A stretch of 57,258 nt of DNA from Actinomycetes bacterium (GTDB taxonomy: Bacteria; Actinomycetota; CADDZG01; JAHWKV01). Location of the stretch: the NCBI GenBank assembly GCA_029263075.1, contig JAJCYE010000030.1:1-57258 (forward strand), given 5' to 3'. Shown piece by piece: positions 1 to 8,331 of the stretch. A program made the translations under genes and the position numbers. Numbering within the stretch: the stretch's first letter is position 1; the number at the start of each line of letters is the position of its first letter. The notes below the pieces were generated by a model. The model worked only from the letters and a program-made list of their open reading frames with translations, was not told the origin of the DNA and searched no databases.

Positions 1-606
1 GCACCGGACCGCGGCGTGACCATCCAGCAGTGCGCCATGGCTGCTTACACCAACATGCCCGACGGCATGGAGCCTGGACTTGAGAACAACGCCTACTACG
101 ACCCACCCAACATGACCTGGCCTTCGGCCACGTACATGGTGGCGGTCGAGATCGACCCCGAAACGGGCGTCTGGGATGTCCTGCGCATGGTTGCAGTCGA
201 TGACTGCGGCGTTCGGATCAACCCGATGATCTGCGAAGGCCAGATCCACGGCGGCATGATCGAGGCATTCGCCATGTCGAACATGCAGTTCATCACCTAC
301 GACAAAGACGGCAACTGCATCGGTGCCAACTACATGGACTACCTGCTGCCGACCTCCTGGGAAGCCCCTCACATGGAGCTGTTCGAGGTTGTCACGCCGT
401 CTCCGCACCACCCGCTGGGATGCAAGGGCATCGGCGAGTCCTGCGCAGTCGGAGGCCCCGCGGCCTTCGTCAATGCAGTCATCGACGCCATCGAGCACCT
501 GGGCGTACGCAACATCGACATGCCGTGCTTGTCCGGTCGTGTGTGGGAAGCCATTCACTACCGCAAGGACGTTTCGGGTTACCCGCCCCTTCCGGGACAG
601 GACTAA
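1..606 (+). CDS. coxL: Aerobic carbon monoxide dehydrogenase large subunit, C-terminal part (truncated by window edge)
   Basis: The frame is open from base 1 to the stop at 604-606, giving about 201 residues of a protein that begins outside the window. The visible part matches the C-terminal end of xanthine dehydrogenase-family molybdenum subunits: a segment reading GVRINPMICEGQIHGG, then GCKGIGESCAVGGPAA, where the GxGE glutamate is the base next to the molybdenum centre. In CO dehydrogenase this subunit carries the Mo-S-Cu site that oxidises CO to CO2. The form I or II active-site loop lies upstream and is not visible. Downstream XdhC, CoxG and MocA-type maturation genes on the same strand, and coxM-coxS nearby, support CoxL over another hydroxylase. 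Confidence 0.9.
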   Translation, partial: APDRGVTIQQCAMAAYTNMPDGMEPGLENNAYYDPPNMTWPSATYMVAVEIDPETGVWDVLRMVAVDDCGVRINPMICEGQIHGGMIEAFAMSNMQFITYDKDGNCIGANYMDYLLPTSWEAPHMELFEVVTPSPHHPLGCKGIGESCAVGGPAAFVNAVIDAIEHLGVRNIDMPCLSGRVWEAIHYRKDVSGYPPLPGQD

Positions 607-633
607 TACCGAAAAAGTAGGAAACTAGCTGTA

Positions 634-1749
634 ATGGCTAAAGACCTCTTGGAGCTTGCACATGAGTTCCGCCACGGTGGCGAGGCATTTGCCCTCGCCA
701 CCGTGGTATGGAGGCGTGCGCCCTCGTCGGGCAAGGTGGGCTACAAAGCCCTCGTAACTTCGAACGGTGATGTGAGCGGCTGGGTTGCCGGCGCCTGCAC
801 CGAACCTTTGGTAGTAAGGCAGTCCCTGAAAGCCATGAGCGATGGCGAACCGCGGCTGCTTCTGATCGGAGCCCCTGAGGACCTTCAAACCAGGGCCCGG
901 GACGGTCTGCTGTCCTTCCCCACATCCTGTGCGAGCGAGGGAGCATTGGAGATCTACATCGAACCGCATTTGCCGACTCCGCAGCTTGTGATTGTCGGGC
1001 GTTCCCCGGTGGTCGACACCATGGCAACACTGGCCAACGGCCTTGGATGGCGGACGGTGATAGTCGACGACGAGGGCGGGTCGCTGAGCGACCACTCGGC
1101 GGCGGACGAGGTATGGAACTCGCTTGATCTTAAGGATCAGGGCGTGAGCGCAGGCTCTTACGTAGTGGTGGCTACTCTCGGCCATTACGACGAGGATGCG
1201 CTGGAGGCGGCGCTCGGTACCGATGCGGCCTATATCGGCCTGGTGGCTTCCAAGAAGCGCGCCGGCACAGTGATCGAGTTTCTTCGGGGCAACGGCGTTG
1301 CCGAGGATCAGCTGGCCCGGATCAAGGCGCCGGCGGGACTTGACCTGGGACGTATCAAGCACGAAGAGATGGCGGTCGCGGTCATCGCTGAGATCGTGCA
1401 GCGCAAGGCGGTGTCGGGTGGTCCCGGCGAACCTGCGGCTCGTGAACACCACAACGGCGCCGCAGCCGAAGCCACGGTCCGGATGCCGGTTGAACCCAAG
1501 CCGCCCGCTCAGGCTTCGGATGCCAACGGTTCGGCCGCGAAATCGAACACGCCGGTCGAACCAGCCGCTGCCCCCGCCGAGGGGCCGGATGAAGCTATCG
1601 ACCCCGTCTGCGACATGACCGTGACAATCAAGGGTGCCCGCTATCACCACGAACACGATGGCCAGACCTACTACTTTTGCTGCCCCGCCTGTCGCAAGCT
1701 TTTTCAGACGGATCCGCAAAAGTACCTGAAAGTCAGACAAGAGGCTTGA
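634..1749 (+). CDS. XdhC/CoxF-family maturation factor fused to a C-terminal YHS metal-binding domain
   Basis: This 371-residue protein starts 27 bases after coxL. Residues about 1-110 form an XdhC/CoxI domain with the family cysteine in GWVAGAC (Cys55). Residues about 113-270 form the Rossmann domain, seen as LVIVGRSPVVD and a later AYIGLVASKKR. A Pro/Ala-rich linker (about 275-320) leads to a YHS domain at about 323-366 with PVC (Cys326), the pattern YYFCCPAC and a closing F and Y. XdhC proteins bind the molybdenum cofactor and help sulfurate it. YHS domains occur in metal, often copper, handling proteins. Its position right after coxL suggests a role in building the Mo-Cu centre; the copper role is inference. 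Domain order is clear, exact function is not proven. Confidence 0.85.
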   Translation: MAKDLLELAHEFRHGGEAFALATVVWRRAPSSGKVGYKALVTSNGDVSGWVAGACTEPLVVRQSLKAMSDGEPRLLLIGAPEDLQTRARDGLLSFPTSCASEGALEIYIEPHLPTPQLVIVGRSPVVDTMATLANGLGWRTVIVDDEGGSLSDHSAADEVWNSLDLKDQGVSAGSYVVVATLGHYDEDALEAALGTDAAYIGLVASKKRAGTVIEFLRGNGVAEDQLARIKAPAGLDLGRIKHEEMAVAVIAEIVQRKAVSGGPGEPAAREHHNGAAAEATVRMPVEPKPPAQASDANGSAAKSNTPVEPAAAPAEGPDEAIDPVCDMTVTIKGARYHHEHDGQTYYFCCPACRKLFQTDPQKYLKVRQEA

Positions 1750-1876
1750 CCCGCAGTGTTGTGGGTATCCCGGATGCGCCGCAAGGGTGGAATCGAACCA
1801 GTGGCGGGCATTTGACTGTTGATGAAGTGACGTCAATCCGCGAACTAGGAGCGAGGCCCTGAGCGAAATCGTCGAT

Positions 1877-3001
1877 GTGCTGAGTGCAATTGAGACGCTG
1901 CGCGCCCGCGGCGAAAAGATGGCGCTGGCTACGGTAGTTGCTTCCCGGGGATCAACCTACCGCCGGCCCGGAGCCCGGCTTCTGGTTGCGGAGAGCGGCG
2001 ATCTGATCGGCAACATCAGCGGCGGCTGTCTGGACAACGACATCAAGCGCGAGGCAAAAGAGGTAATGGCCGGCAAGGGCGCCCGACTGGTTGACTTTGA
2101 TCTCACCGCGGACGACGAGGCGGTATGGGGATGGGGACTCGGGTGCAACGGCGCCCTGGAGGTGTTCGTAGAGCCGCCCGACCATGCGGCAGAAGTGATC
2201 GGGTCTTTGAGGCTAGCGCTGGAAGAGCGGCGGACCATCGGCCTGGTAACCGCACTATCGTCAAGTCTTGAGGGCGTTGAACCCGGAGCCCGGCTGGTTG
2301 TTCACCCGGACGGAAGAACCGAAGGCGGACTGGGAAACCCCGATCTGGATGGCCTGAGCGCCGACGCCGCCCTCGATGCCCTACAAACCCGCAAGGCCGG
2401 CCGCCGCACCCTGTTAGTAGAGGGTCGGGGGGAGGCTTCGGTGTTCATAGAGCCCCTGGAGCCCCCGATACGCCTTCTTATCTGCGGGGCGGGGGAGGAC
2501 GTCATCCCTTTGGTGCACCTGTCTGCGGCCCTCGGTTGGGAAACGGTTCTTGCCGACGATCGGGAGCAGTTGTTGAACCACGAGCGGTTCCCTGAGGCTA
2601 CCGGCTTCGTTGTGCTGCCGAATGCTTCCGATCTGGTCAAGGAGGCGGGTGTCGACCGACTGACGGCATCGATCGTGATGAGCCACAACTACGTCAGGGA
2701 TCAGGACTACCTGAAGGCGCTGCTGGGAACCGAGGTTATCTATATCGGAATGCTCGGCCCGAAGGCCCGATTGAGACGTCTTCTGCCCGACCTGGCGAAG
2801 GAAGGAATCTACCCATCGGAGGTGGATGAGCCCAAAATATTTGGTCCGGCGGGCCTTGACGTTGGCGCGGAGGGCCCAGACGAGATAGCCTGGGCAGTGA
2901 TAGCGGAAATTATGGCGGTGAGATCCGGGCGCAATGCGGGTTTCCTGAAACACAGGGAAGGCCCTACGCATCCCCGGGAGAAGACTTCAGCAGGGGTGTA
3001 G
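1877..3001 (+). CDS. XdhC/CoxI-family molybdenum hydroxylase maturation protein
   Basis: A 374-residue XdhC protein with both standard parts. The N-terminal domain contains GSTYRRPGARLLV and NISGGCLDND, whose cysteine (Cys51 from this start) is the conserved family residue. The C-terminal Rossmann domain starts near residue 195 (RLLICGAGED) and includes YIGMLGPKARLRR and PAGLDVGAEGPDEIA. XdhC proteins hold sulfurated Moco before insertion into apo-enzyme. The listed start is GTG. An AGGA motif at 1847-1850 lies better placed for an in-frame CTG at 1859, which would add six residues, so the true start is uncertain. It follows the XdhC-YHS gene by 127 bases and precedes coxG, consistent with a CO dehydrogenase maturation operon. 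Confidence 0.88.
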   Translation: MLSAIETLRARGEKMALATVVASRGSTYRRPGARLLVAESGDLIGNISGGCLDNDIKREAKEVMAGKGARLVDFDLTADDEAVWGWGLGCNGALEVFVEPPDHAAEVIGSLRLALEERRTIGLVTALSSSLEGVEPGARLVVHPDGRTEGGLGNPDLDGLSADAALDALQTRKAGRRTLLVEGRGEASVFIEPLEPPIRLLICGAGEDVIPLVHLSAALGWETVLADDREQLLNHERFPEATGFVVLPNASDLVKEAGVDRLTASIVMSHNYVRDQDYLKALLGTEVIYIGMLGPKARLRRLLPDLAKEGIYPSEVDEPKIFGPAGLDVGAEGPDEIAWAVIAEIMAVRSGRNAGFLKHREGPTHPREKTSAGV

Positions 3002-3138
3002 GAGGCCAACGGCGTAAACTGTCGTTACCTCGCTGACGCGTGCCGCGCCCCTCGTTTTGGATTTCGCGGTATCTCAAGCACTAGACTACTTGCCAGAAAG
3101 CTCTGGCAAGGGAAGACGAACGAAAGGTTAGGTGGCAA

Positions 3139-3687
3139 GTGGGTATTGCACTTCAGAACGACTTCACGGTACCGGCTCCGATTGACGAGGTCTGGGCCTA
3201 CTTCAACGACCCGCAGAAGGTCGCTCCCTGCCTGCCTGGCGCTGAGCTCACCCAGATCGTTGACCCGAACAACTTCAAGGGCAAAGTGAAGATCAAGATG
3301 GGGCCCGTCTCCCTCTCCTTCGCAGGAACGCTGCAGGTCATCTCCCGCAACGCCGCATCCCACACCGTGGTCATGAAGGGCGTCGGCGGCGAGGAGAAGG
3401 GCAAGGGCCAGGCAGAGGCCAACGTAACCGCCGTTCTCACGGGCGCAGGCAACTCCACCACCGTGAAGATCAACCAGGACATCACCATGTCCGGTGCGGT
3501 AGCTCAGTACGGCCGCGGCATGATGGGCGACGTCACCACGGTTCTGATGAACCAGTTCGCCAAGTGCCTTTCCTCCGCACTGCAGGGCAAGGGCGTTAAC
3601 GCTCCCAAGGCTGCCAGCGGCTTCGGCATTGCTGCTCAGTCCACCGCTGTAGGCATGAAGCGCCTCTTCGGCGGCGGCAAGAAGTAA
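3139..3687 (+). CDS. coxG: CoxG family protein (SRPBCC fold)
   Basis: A 182-residue member of the CO dehydrogenase subunit G family, which has the START/SRPBCC lipid-binding fold. Typical features are the opening segment with FTVPAPIDEVWAYFNDP, PCLPGAEL about 35 residues later, GKVKIKMGPVSLSFAGT, and SGAVAQYGRGMMGDV near the end. In the studied Afipia (Oligotropha) carboxidovorans system CoxG helps anchor CO dehydrogenase to the membrane. The GTG start at 3139 is preceded by a GGTTAGGTGG purine stretch. It is the fourth gene of the rightward cox group and is followed by a strong terminator, so the following MocA-like gene probably uses separate or read-through transcription. Confidence 0.9.
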   Translation: MGIALQNDFTVPAPIDEVWAYFNDPQKVAPCLPGAELTQIVDPNNFKGKVKIKMGPVSLSFAGTLQVISRNAASHTVVMKGVGGEEKGKGQAEANVTAVLTGAGNSTTVKINQDITMSGAVAQYGRGMMGDVTTVLMNQFAKCLSSALQGKGVNAPKAASGFGIAAQSTAVGMKRLFGGGKK

Positions 3688-3710
3688 CTCAACGCTCTTA
3701 AGCTACCTAT

Positions 3711-3742
3711 AGAGGACGGCCCTTCGGGGCCGTCCTCTTTTT
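3711..3742 (+). terminator. Rho-independent terminator after coxG
   Basis: A perfect 12-bp stem (3711-3722 with 3727-3738) closes a TTCG tetraloop and runs directly into a short T tract. It lies 24 bases after the coxG stop. The next gene starts only 21 bases beyond it, so it may also act as an attenuator or mRNA 3' end inside the cox group. Confidence 0.9.
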
Positions 3743-3762
3743 GTATCCCTAGGAGGCTGGAA

Positions 3763-4371
3763 TTGATCGGTCGTATTTCGGGAATTGTGCTGGCCGCCGG
3801 ATCGTCCTCCCGGCTGGGACAGCCTAAACAGCTGTTGGACTTCGAGGGTCGGCCACTTCTCCAGTACGCCATCGACGCCATGGAACAATCCGGCCTCTAC
3901 GATGTAGTGGTCGTTCTGGGCCACCGGGCAGACGAGGTGGCTGACGCCGTTGAGGCGGGTCCGGACACGCGCATAGTCGTGAACCCGGACTACGCTCAGG
4001 GCCAGGCAACGTCGCTAAGAACGGGCCTCAAGGCTGTTGACGAGAGATCGGAAGCGGCGATGGTGATCCTGGGCGACCAACCCGCGGTGAATGCCCTGAT
4101 GGTCCGCACAATCGCCGAGACCTATCAGGCTACCGGCGGCAAGGTAGTGCAGGCCACATTTGGCGGCAAACCCAATCACCCAACCTTGTTCGACCGTGAA
4201 CTCTGGCCCGCTCTGCAGGCGATCGAAGGCGACAAGGGCGCTCGGGAGGTGCTGGGCAAGCACCCCGAGTGGGTGGTGAGAGTGGAGTTCGGCGGCGAGT
4301 TGCCCTCCGACCTGGATACCTGGGAGGACTACGAACGCCTGACCGGGCGGTCCCGGGCCGACCCCACCTAA
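3763..4371 (+). CDS. MocA/MobA-like nucleotidyltransferase (molybdenum cofactor cytidylyltransferase family)
   Basis: A 202-residue GT-A fold nucleotidyltransferase. The N-terminal signature LAAGSSSRLGQPKQLL is the nucleotide-binding loop of MobA/MocA enzymes, followed by VVVLGHRADEV, NPDYAQGQATSLRTGL and ILGDQPAV (metal-binding Asp). The family transfers CMP or GMP to molybdopterin. CO dehydrogenase uses the cytosine dinucleotide form, so a MocA (CTP-using) role fits the context, although nucleotide specificity cannot be read with certainty. The start is TTG, chosen because AGGAGG lies at 3751-3756 with ideal spacing. It closes the rightward cox group. Confidence 0.88.
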   Translation: MIGRISGIVLAAGSSSRLGQPKQLLDFEGRPLLQYAIDAMEQSGLYDVVVVLGHRADEVADAVEAGPDTRIVVNPDYAQGQATSLRTGLKAVDERSEAAMVILGDQPAVNALMVRTIAETYQATGGKVVQATFGGKPNHPTLFDRELWPALQAIEGDKGAREVLGKHPEWVVRVEFGGELPSDLDTWEDYERLTGRSRADPT

Positions 4372-4455
4372 CTCGTTGGTGACTTCGGGCCCGCGCCGGG
4401 CGGTTGTCCCCTTCGCCGGTTGGACCGGAGGCAGCCCCGGTTGGTGCGACGGGGC

Positions 4456-5601
4456 CTAGTGGTGGAAGAGCCTGATGCCCGTGTGAGCGAGCGCTATGCC
4501 GTGCTCACGGCATGCGGTGGCTACTTCGGGGGTTCTCAGTGATCCGCCGGGCTCAACGATGTAGCGGACACCGTAGCGGCTGGCGTAGTCGACGTTGTCG
4601 CGGAACGGGATGAATCCGTCCGAAGCCAAAGTGACCTTGTCCAACTGCTCTCCCCATGCCCGCCTTGCGTCGGCCGGCACCGGCTCTGAGTCGCCTGCGA
4701 CCTCTCGGAATGCATCCCACTCGCCCGGGGTCATGTCGCCTTCGGCGAAGCGGATCTGCCAGTTGAGGCGGTCCTGCCGGGACATTGCCGCCGGAAGGGT
4801 CAGGCCCCGGACCGAAGGGTTGCGCCTCATCCACCAGTTGGCCGCCTTGGCGCCGGCGAGTTTGGTGCAGTCCACCCGGGACTGCTGCCCGGCACCGATG
4901 CCCAGGGTCATGCCGTCCCGAAGGTAGGCCACCGAGTTGGACTGCGTATACCGGACTGTGACCATTCCCAGCAGAGCGTCGGCCACGGCCTGTGGGCCAA
5001 GCTCAGGCCCTTCGGCCATCTGAAGACAATCGGCGGTGACCGGGAGGGCGTCCTGCTCCTGCTCTAAGAGCATGCCGTAGACGGACCGTTGTTCCCACCT
5101 GGGTGGCTGGAAGTCGGGGTCGGCCTCGAAGACCAGGAAGGCGCCCTTCTTCTTGCGAGACAGGATCTCAAGAGCCCCCTCCTCGAATCCCGGCGCAACT
5201 ATTCCGTCGGAGATTACTCGGGCCAGGAAGCTTGCCAACTCCAGGTCAACGGGTTCGGAGACGGCGATCATGTCGCCGAACGAACACTTGGGGTCGGCGT
5301 CCCGGGCGCGCACGTAAGCGGAGGTCAGGGGACCGATGTGACCATCCCCCAGGCCCCAAACCTCCCGCATGGTTGGATCGGGGCTTCCTGCGACTGCGAC
5401 CCCGGCGGGGGAGACGTGCTTAAAGGAAGCGGCCACCGGGAGGTTGAGGGCCGCGCTGGCCTCTCGGACCAGGGGCCAAGCGTTCAGCGCATCAAGGACG
5501 TTTATGTAGGACGGACTGCCGTTCAGCAGCTTGACGGGTTGTGGGCTCCCCTTACCGATGCGTGCCTTCTGGTGGGGGTTGACTCCATAGCGCATTTCCA
5601 T
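4456..5601 (-). CDS. Stand-alone AICAR formyltransferase (PurH formyltransferase domain only)
   Basis: A 381-residue protein matching only the formyltransferase half of PurH. It starts MEMRYGVNPHQKAR and carries ASFKHVSPAGVAV (the Lys-His pair used in formyl transfer), a conserved Asn-Ser-Val segment (YTQSNSVAYL), and ASDGFIPFRDNVDYA followed by YIVEPGGSLR near the C-terminus. The N-terminal IMP cyclohydrolase (MGS-like) domain of ordinary PurH is absent, so a separate cyclohydrolase would be needed elsewhere in the genome. GAGGAGGT lies just upstream of the ATG. It stands alone on the minus strand between the cox gene groups and has no visible link to CO oxidation. Confidence 0.88.
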   Translation of the reverse strand: MEMRYGVNPHQKARIGKGSPQPVKLLNGSPSYINVLDALNAWPLVREASAALNLPVAASFKHVSPAGVAVAGSPDPTMREVWGLGDGHIGPLTSAYVRARDADPKCSFGDMIAVSEPVDLELASFLARVISDGIVAPGFEEGALEILSRKKKGAFLVFEADPDFQPPRWEQRSVYGMLLEQEQDALPVTADCLQMAEGPELGPQAVADALLGMVTVRYTQSNSVAYLRDGMTLGIGAGQQSRVDCTKLAGAKAANWWMRRNPSVRGLTLPAAMSRQDRLNWQIRFAEGDMTPGEWDAFREVAGDSEPVPADARRAWGEQLDKVTLASDGFIPFRDNVDYASRYGVRYIVEPGGSLRTPEVATACREHGIALAHTGIRLFHH

Positions 5602-5781
5602 CTGACCTCCTCAGCCTTAACTGAGGAGCACCCAGGCGTACGATGCTCCGACTTGAAGCGCTTCCTGGTGGTGACCCACCTGACGCCAGTCGCTCCCTGG
5701 CATGGTAACCGATGATCCCTACCTGGCGGTATCGGGTCATACTTCGGCGTGATGGTGGAACCGCTGCGTCAAGGAGGAAAC

Positions 5782-6186
5782 ATGGAGCTGGAAGAACTTG
5801 CGTCGACGAAGGTAAGCCAGCCCGGCGGGTCCGGTGAGTTGTCCATCCTGCAACTGGCCGACGACTGGGCGAAGTACGTCCTGCGCCTGGAGGGGGAGCG
5901 TATTGAAGTCGGGTCCGATCTGGCGGGGATCAAAGAGTTTGTTGCCGGGCTAATGGTGAGGGACCGCCTGGAGAAGGCCCTGAACCCCGATGCCGGGGAT
6001 ACAGCCCCTCCGGCTCTGGTGCTCGCCGTCGATGCCCTTTACCGCGGCTGTACTCACAAGGACGATCATCGGGTCCTGGTCCTCCTGGACGAGGACTTGC
6101 CCACCCGGCCATGGTGGTGGGAACGTATTCCGGCATCCGGGCCGCTGGCGTCCGAGTTCTCGAAGCAGGCGCGCCGGCTGCGTTAG
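5782..6186 (+). CDS. Hypothetical protein (134 aa)
   Basis: The ATG at 5782 is chosen because AAGGAGGAAA lies directly before it; an upstream in-frame ATG at 5749 has no such site. The product is small, acidic and soluble, with no signal peptide or membrane segment. It contains the stretches LSILQLADDWAKYVLRLEG and ALVLAVDALYRGCTHKDDHR and ends in a basic tail. I do not recognise a family. It is convergent with the downstream methyltransferase gene, with only 10 bases between stops. Confidence 0.7.
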   Translation: MELEELASTKVSQPGGSGELSILQLADDWAKYVLRLEGERIEVGSDLAGIKEFVAGLMVRDRLEKALNPDAGDTAPPALVLAVDALYRGCTHKDDHRVLVLLDEDLPTRPWWWERIPASGPLASEFSKQARRLR

Positions 6187-6196
6187 CCCGGACGGC

Positions 6197-7297
6197 CTAC
6201 TCCGTTGGAGCGGGCTTCTCCTCTGCGGGAGCGGCCTTCTCTGCGGGAGCAGGCTTAGCGGTCTTCTCTGCGGGAGCAGGCTTAGCGGGAGCGGCCTTCT
6301 CCTCTGCGGGAGCAGGCTCGGGCTCCTCGACTGCCTTCTTCGCCTTGGCCGGGGCCCTTTTGGTCTTGGGCAGTGCCTCAGCCTTGGTACCGGCGGCTAC
6401 GGCGACCTCCTCGGGCTCCTCCGGGGCCGCAGCCGGCTTCTGGGCGGAAAAGATGCCTGAGACCCACAGGTTGCGGTTCCGGGCCCTCCACTGCAGCCGG
6501 GCGCTGACGATGTTGCCGTGCAGCACGTCGCTGCGCAGCTTGATCAGCTTGCCGATGTAGGCGCCCGGGAACAGAGCCACCGTCATCGCATAGAGGCGCC
6601 GTACCGATTTGATGACGTGGGGTGTGATGTCGTCAAGCTTGGCGTTGGCAAAGCCGGCATTGGTGGCGTCGTCTACGATCTCGCCGGTTGTCGCCAGGTC
6701 GTCGATGGCCCAGCCCCGCAGCCACTCCCGGTACATCGCTTCGTCGGCGGGGTGATAGGGGCGCGACGGGCGGAACCAGTCCTCGATGACCAGGCGGCCG
6801 CCGGGCTTGAGCAGCCGGAACATCTCCTTCATCCAGGCGCCCTTGTCCATTGCGTGGCAGAAGCTCTCCTGGGCCCAGACGATGTCAAAGCTCTCGTCGG
6901 GGAATGTTGTGTTTACGAAGTCCTGGACCTCAAAGCTGCACTGGGCTTCGAGTCCCCGCTCCTTGGCGTAGCGGCGGGCACGCACAAGTTCCTTCTCGGA
7001 GAGGCTGATCCCCACGGTGTTCAGGCCGAAGGTCCGAGCCAGCCAGATCGAGGACCCGCCGACGCCGCATCCGGCGTCAAGTACCCGCTCGCCGGGCTTG
7101 GGGTTGGCGCGGGCGGCGACCTGCTTGTTCATGTTGAGGAGCGATTCTTCGTGGTTTCGGGTGTTGGGTTCCCAGTACCCGAAGTGTTTGGCCAGCGTTC
7201 CCTTGTTGAGCCAGACCACCCGGTAGTCGAACCAGGATCCGTCGTAGTAGTCGACGATCCACTTGCGGGTCGCGGCGTCGGTCGCAGGTTTGGGCAT
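6197..7297 (-). CDS. Class I SAM-dependent methyltransferase with a repetitive Ala/Pro/Lys-rich C-terminal tail
   Basis: A 366-residue protein. The catalytic region (about 1-290) has motif I VLDAGCGVGGSSIWLA, then GISLSEKELVRAR, IVWAQESFCHAMDK and LKPGGRLVIEDW, a layout seen in small-molecule and lipid methyltransferases related to tocopherol and cyclopropane-type enzymes. The last 70 or so residues are a low-complexity tail of PAPAEEKAAPAK-like units resembling histone H1-like or PAKKA tails. The start ATG overlaps the TGA of the upstream gene by one base, so translation is coupled to its paralogue. The substrate is unknown. A tailless paralogue directly upstream indicates a tandem duplication followed by tail gain. 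Confidence 0.8.
   Translation of the reverse strand: MPKPATDAATRKWIVDYYDGSWFDYRVVWLNKGTLAKHFGYWEPNTRNHEESLLNMNKQVAARANPKPGERVLDAGCGVGGSSIWLARTFGLNTVGISLSEKELVRARRYAKERGLEAQCSFEVQDFVNTTFPDESFDIVWAQESFCHAMDKGAWMKEMFRLLKPGGRLVIEDWFRPSRPYHPADEAMYREWLRGWAIDDLATTGEIVDDATNAGFANAKLDDITPHVIKSVRRLYAMTVALFPGAYIGKLIKLRSDVLHGNIVSARLQWRARNRNLWVSGIFSAQKPAAAPEEPEEVAVAAGTKAEALPKTKRAPAKAKKAVEEPEPAPAEEKAAPAKPAPAEKTAKPAPAEKAAPAEEKPAPTE
6201..6315. repeat. Tandem low-complexity coding repeat (Ala/Pro/Glu/Lys tail)
   Basis: Degenerate direct repeats built on a GCGGGAGC(A/G)GGCTT unit, seen on the + strand, encode the C-terminal PAPAE(E)KAA tail of the methyltransferase. Such repeats are prone to slippage, so length may vary between strains or assemblies. 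Confidence 0.75.
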
Positions 7298-8232
7298 CAG
7301 TTTGCCGATGCCGGCTCGGGGGCGGACTCGGCCGGGGCTCTGCCGCCGAGTGGGGCGTCCGACTGCTCCGGCTTTTGGGCGACGACGATTCCGCCGATCC
7401 AAAGGCCGCGCACGTGGGCCCTCCACTGGCCGCGTGCGGCCCTGAGATTGTCGTGGAGCACCTTGGTTCTCAGACGCATCCATCTCAGCAGGAAGGCGCC
7501 CGGGTACAGCCACGCAGTGATCAGGTACAGGTGCCGGGCGGACCGCAGCATATAGGGCGTGACGTCGTCGAACTGGATCCCGGTGAAGCCCGAATCGGCC
7601 ATGTAGCCGGTGATCTCCTGTTGGGTGGGGATGTCGGGGATTGCCCAGCACCCGAGGAAATGGTGGATCAGTTTCTCATCTGCCGGGTGGAAGGGGCGAT
7701 CGGTGCGGTACCAGTCCTCCAGTACCAGCTTGCCGCCGGGCTTGAGGACCCGGAAGGCCTCCTTGACGAACAGATCCTTGTGGGGGCTGTGGCACGAACT
7801 CTCCTGTGCCCAGACGATATCGAAACTGTTGTCCGGAAAATTGGTGTTGATGTAGTCCTGCTGATCAAAGGTGCACTGGCCCTGCAGTCCGCGCTTGGCG
7901 GTGTATTTGCGGGCCCGCTCGACCTCTTTGGCCGAGATACTGATGCCCACCGTGTCGACGCCGAAGTTGCGTGCAAGCCACATCGACGAACCGCCGACGC
8001 CGCAGCCGGCGTCGAGGACCCTCTGTCCCGGCTTGGGGTCAACCCTCAGGGCCGTCTGGCGGTTCATATTGATGAGCGATTCCGCCTGCGATTTGGTTCC
8101 GGGCTCCCAGTAACCGAAGTGCTTTCCGAGGTTGTCGCCGTTCAGCCAGATCAGCCGGTAGTCGAACCAGGATCCGTCGTAGTAGTCGACGACTGCCTTG
8201 CGGGTAGCCGCGTCGGTCTGAGTTTTGGCCAT
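7297..8232 (-). CDS. Class I SAM-dependent methyltransferase
   Basis: A 311-residue methyltransferase with motif I VLDAGCGVGGSSMWLA, GISISAKEVERARKY, DIVWAQESSCHSPHKD and LKPGGKLVLEDWYRTD. The N-terminal segment VDYYDGSWFDYRLIWLN and HFGYWEPGT is shared nearly word for word with the downstream paralogue, so the two arose by tandem duplication. The C-terminus is a short acidic, proline-containing end without the long tail of its neighbour. The family includes tocopherol, geranyl diphosphate and sarcosine-type methyltransferases; I cannot assign a substrate. It lies downstream of coxS but behind a strong terminator, so it is probably a separate transcription unit. Confidence 0.82.
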   Translation of the reverse strand: MAKTQTDAATRKAVVDYYDGSWFDYRLIWLNGDNLGKHFGYWEPGTKSQAESLINMNRQTALRVDPKPGQRVLDAGCGVGGSSMWLARNFGVDTVGISISAKEVERARKYTAKRGLQGQCTFDQQDYINTNFPDNSFDIVWAQESSCHSPHKDLFVKEAFRVLKPGGKLVLEDWYRTDRPFHPADEKLIHHFLGCWAIPDIPTQQEITGYMADSGFTGIQFDDVTPYMLRSARHLYLITAWLYPGAFLLRWMRLRTKVLHDNLRAARGQWRAHVRGLWIGGIVVAQKPEQSDAPLGGRAPAESAPEPASAN

Positions 8233-8275
8233 GTGTTCTTAAGTCCTTGCGATGTGGTTTGGAGGGTGTCCAACT

Positions 8276-8321
8276 AAAGACTAACCCCCACCCTAATAGA
8301 ACGGGGTGGGGGTTAGTCTTT
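8276..8321 (-). terminator. Strong terminator downstream of coxM-coxS
   Basis: An 18-bp perfect stem (8276-8293 with 8304-8321) with a 10-base loop sits 11 bases after the coxS stop. On the minus strand the stem ends in TTT and runs into TAGTTGG, a modest T tract. The length and position make it the likely 3' end of the coxMS transcript and separate it from the methyltransferase pair. Confidence 0.85.
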
Positions 8322-8331
8322 TAAGCGGTAA

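Noticed and set aside
6518-7555. A long plus-strand frame opposite the two methyltransferases
   Set aside because: Antisense to clear methyltransferase motifs on the other strand.
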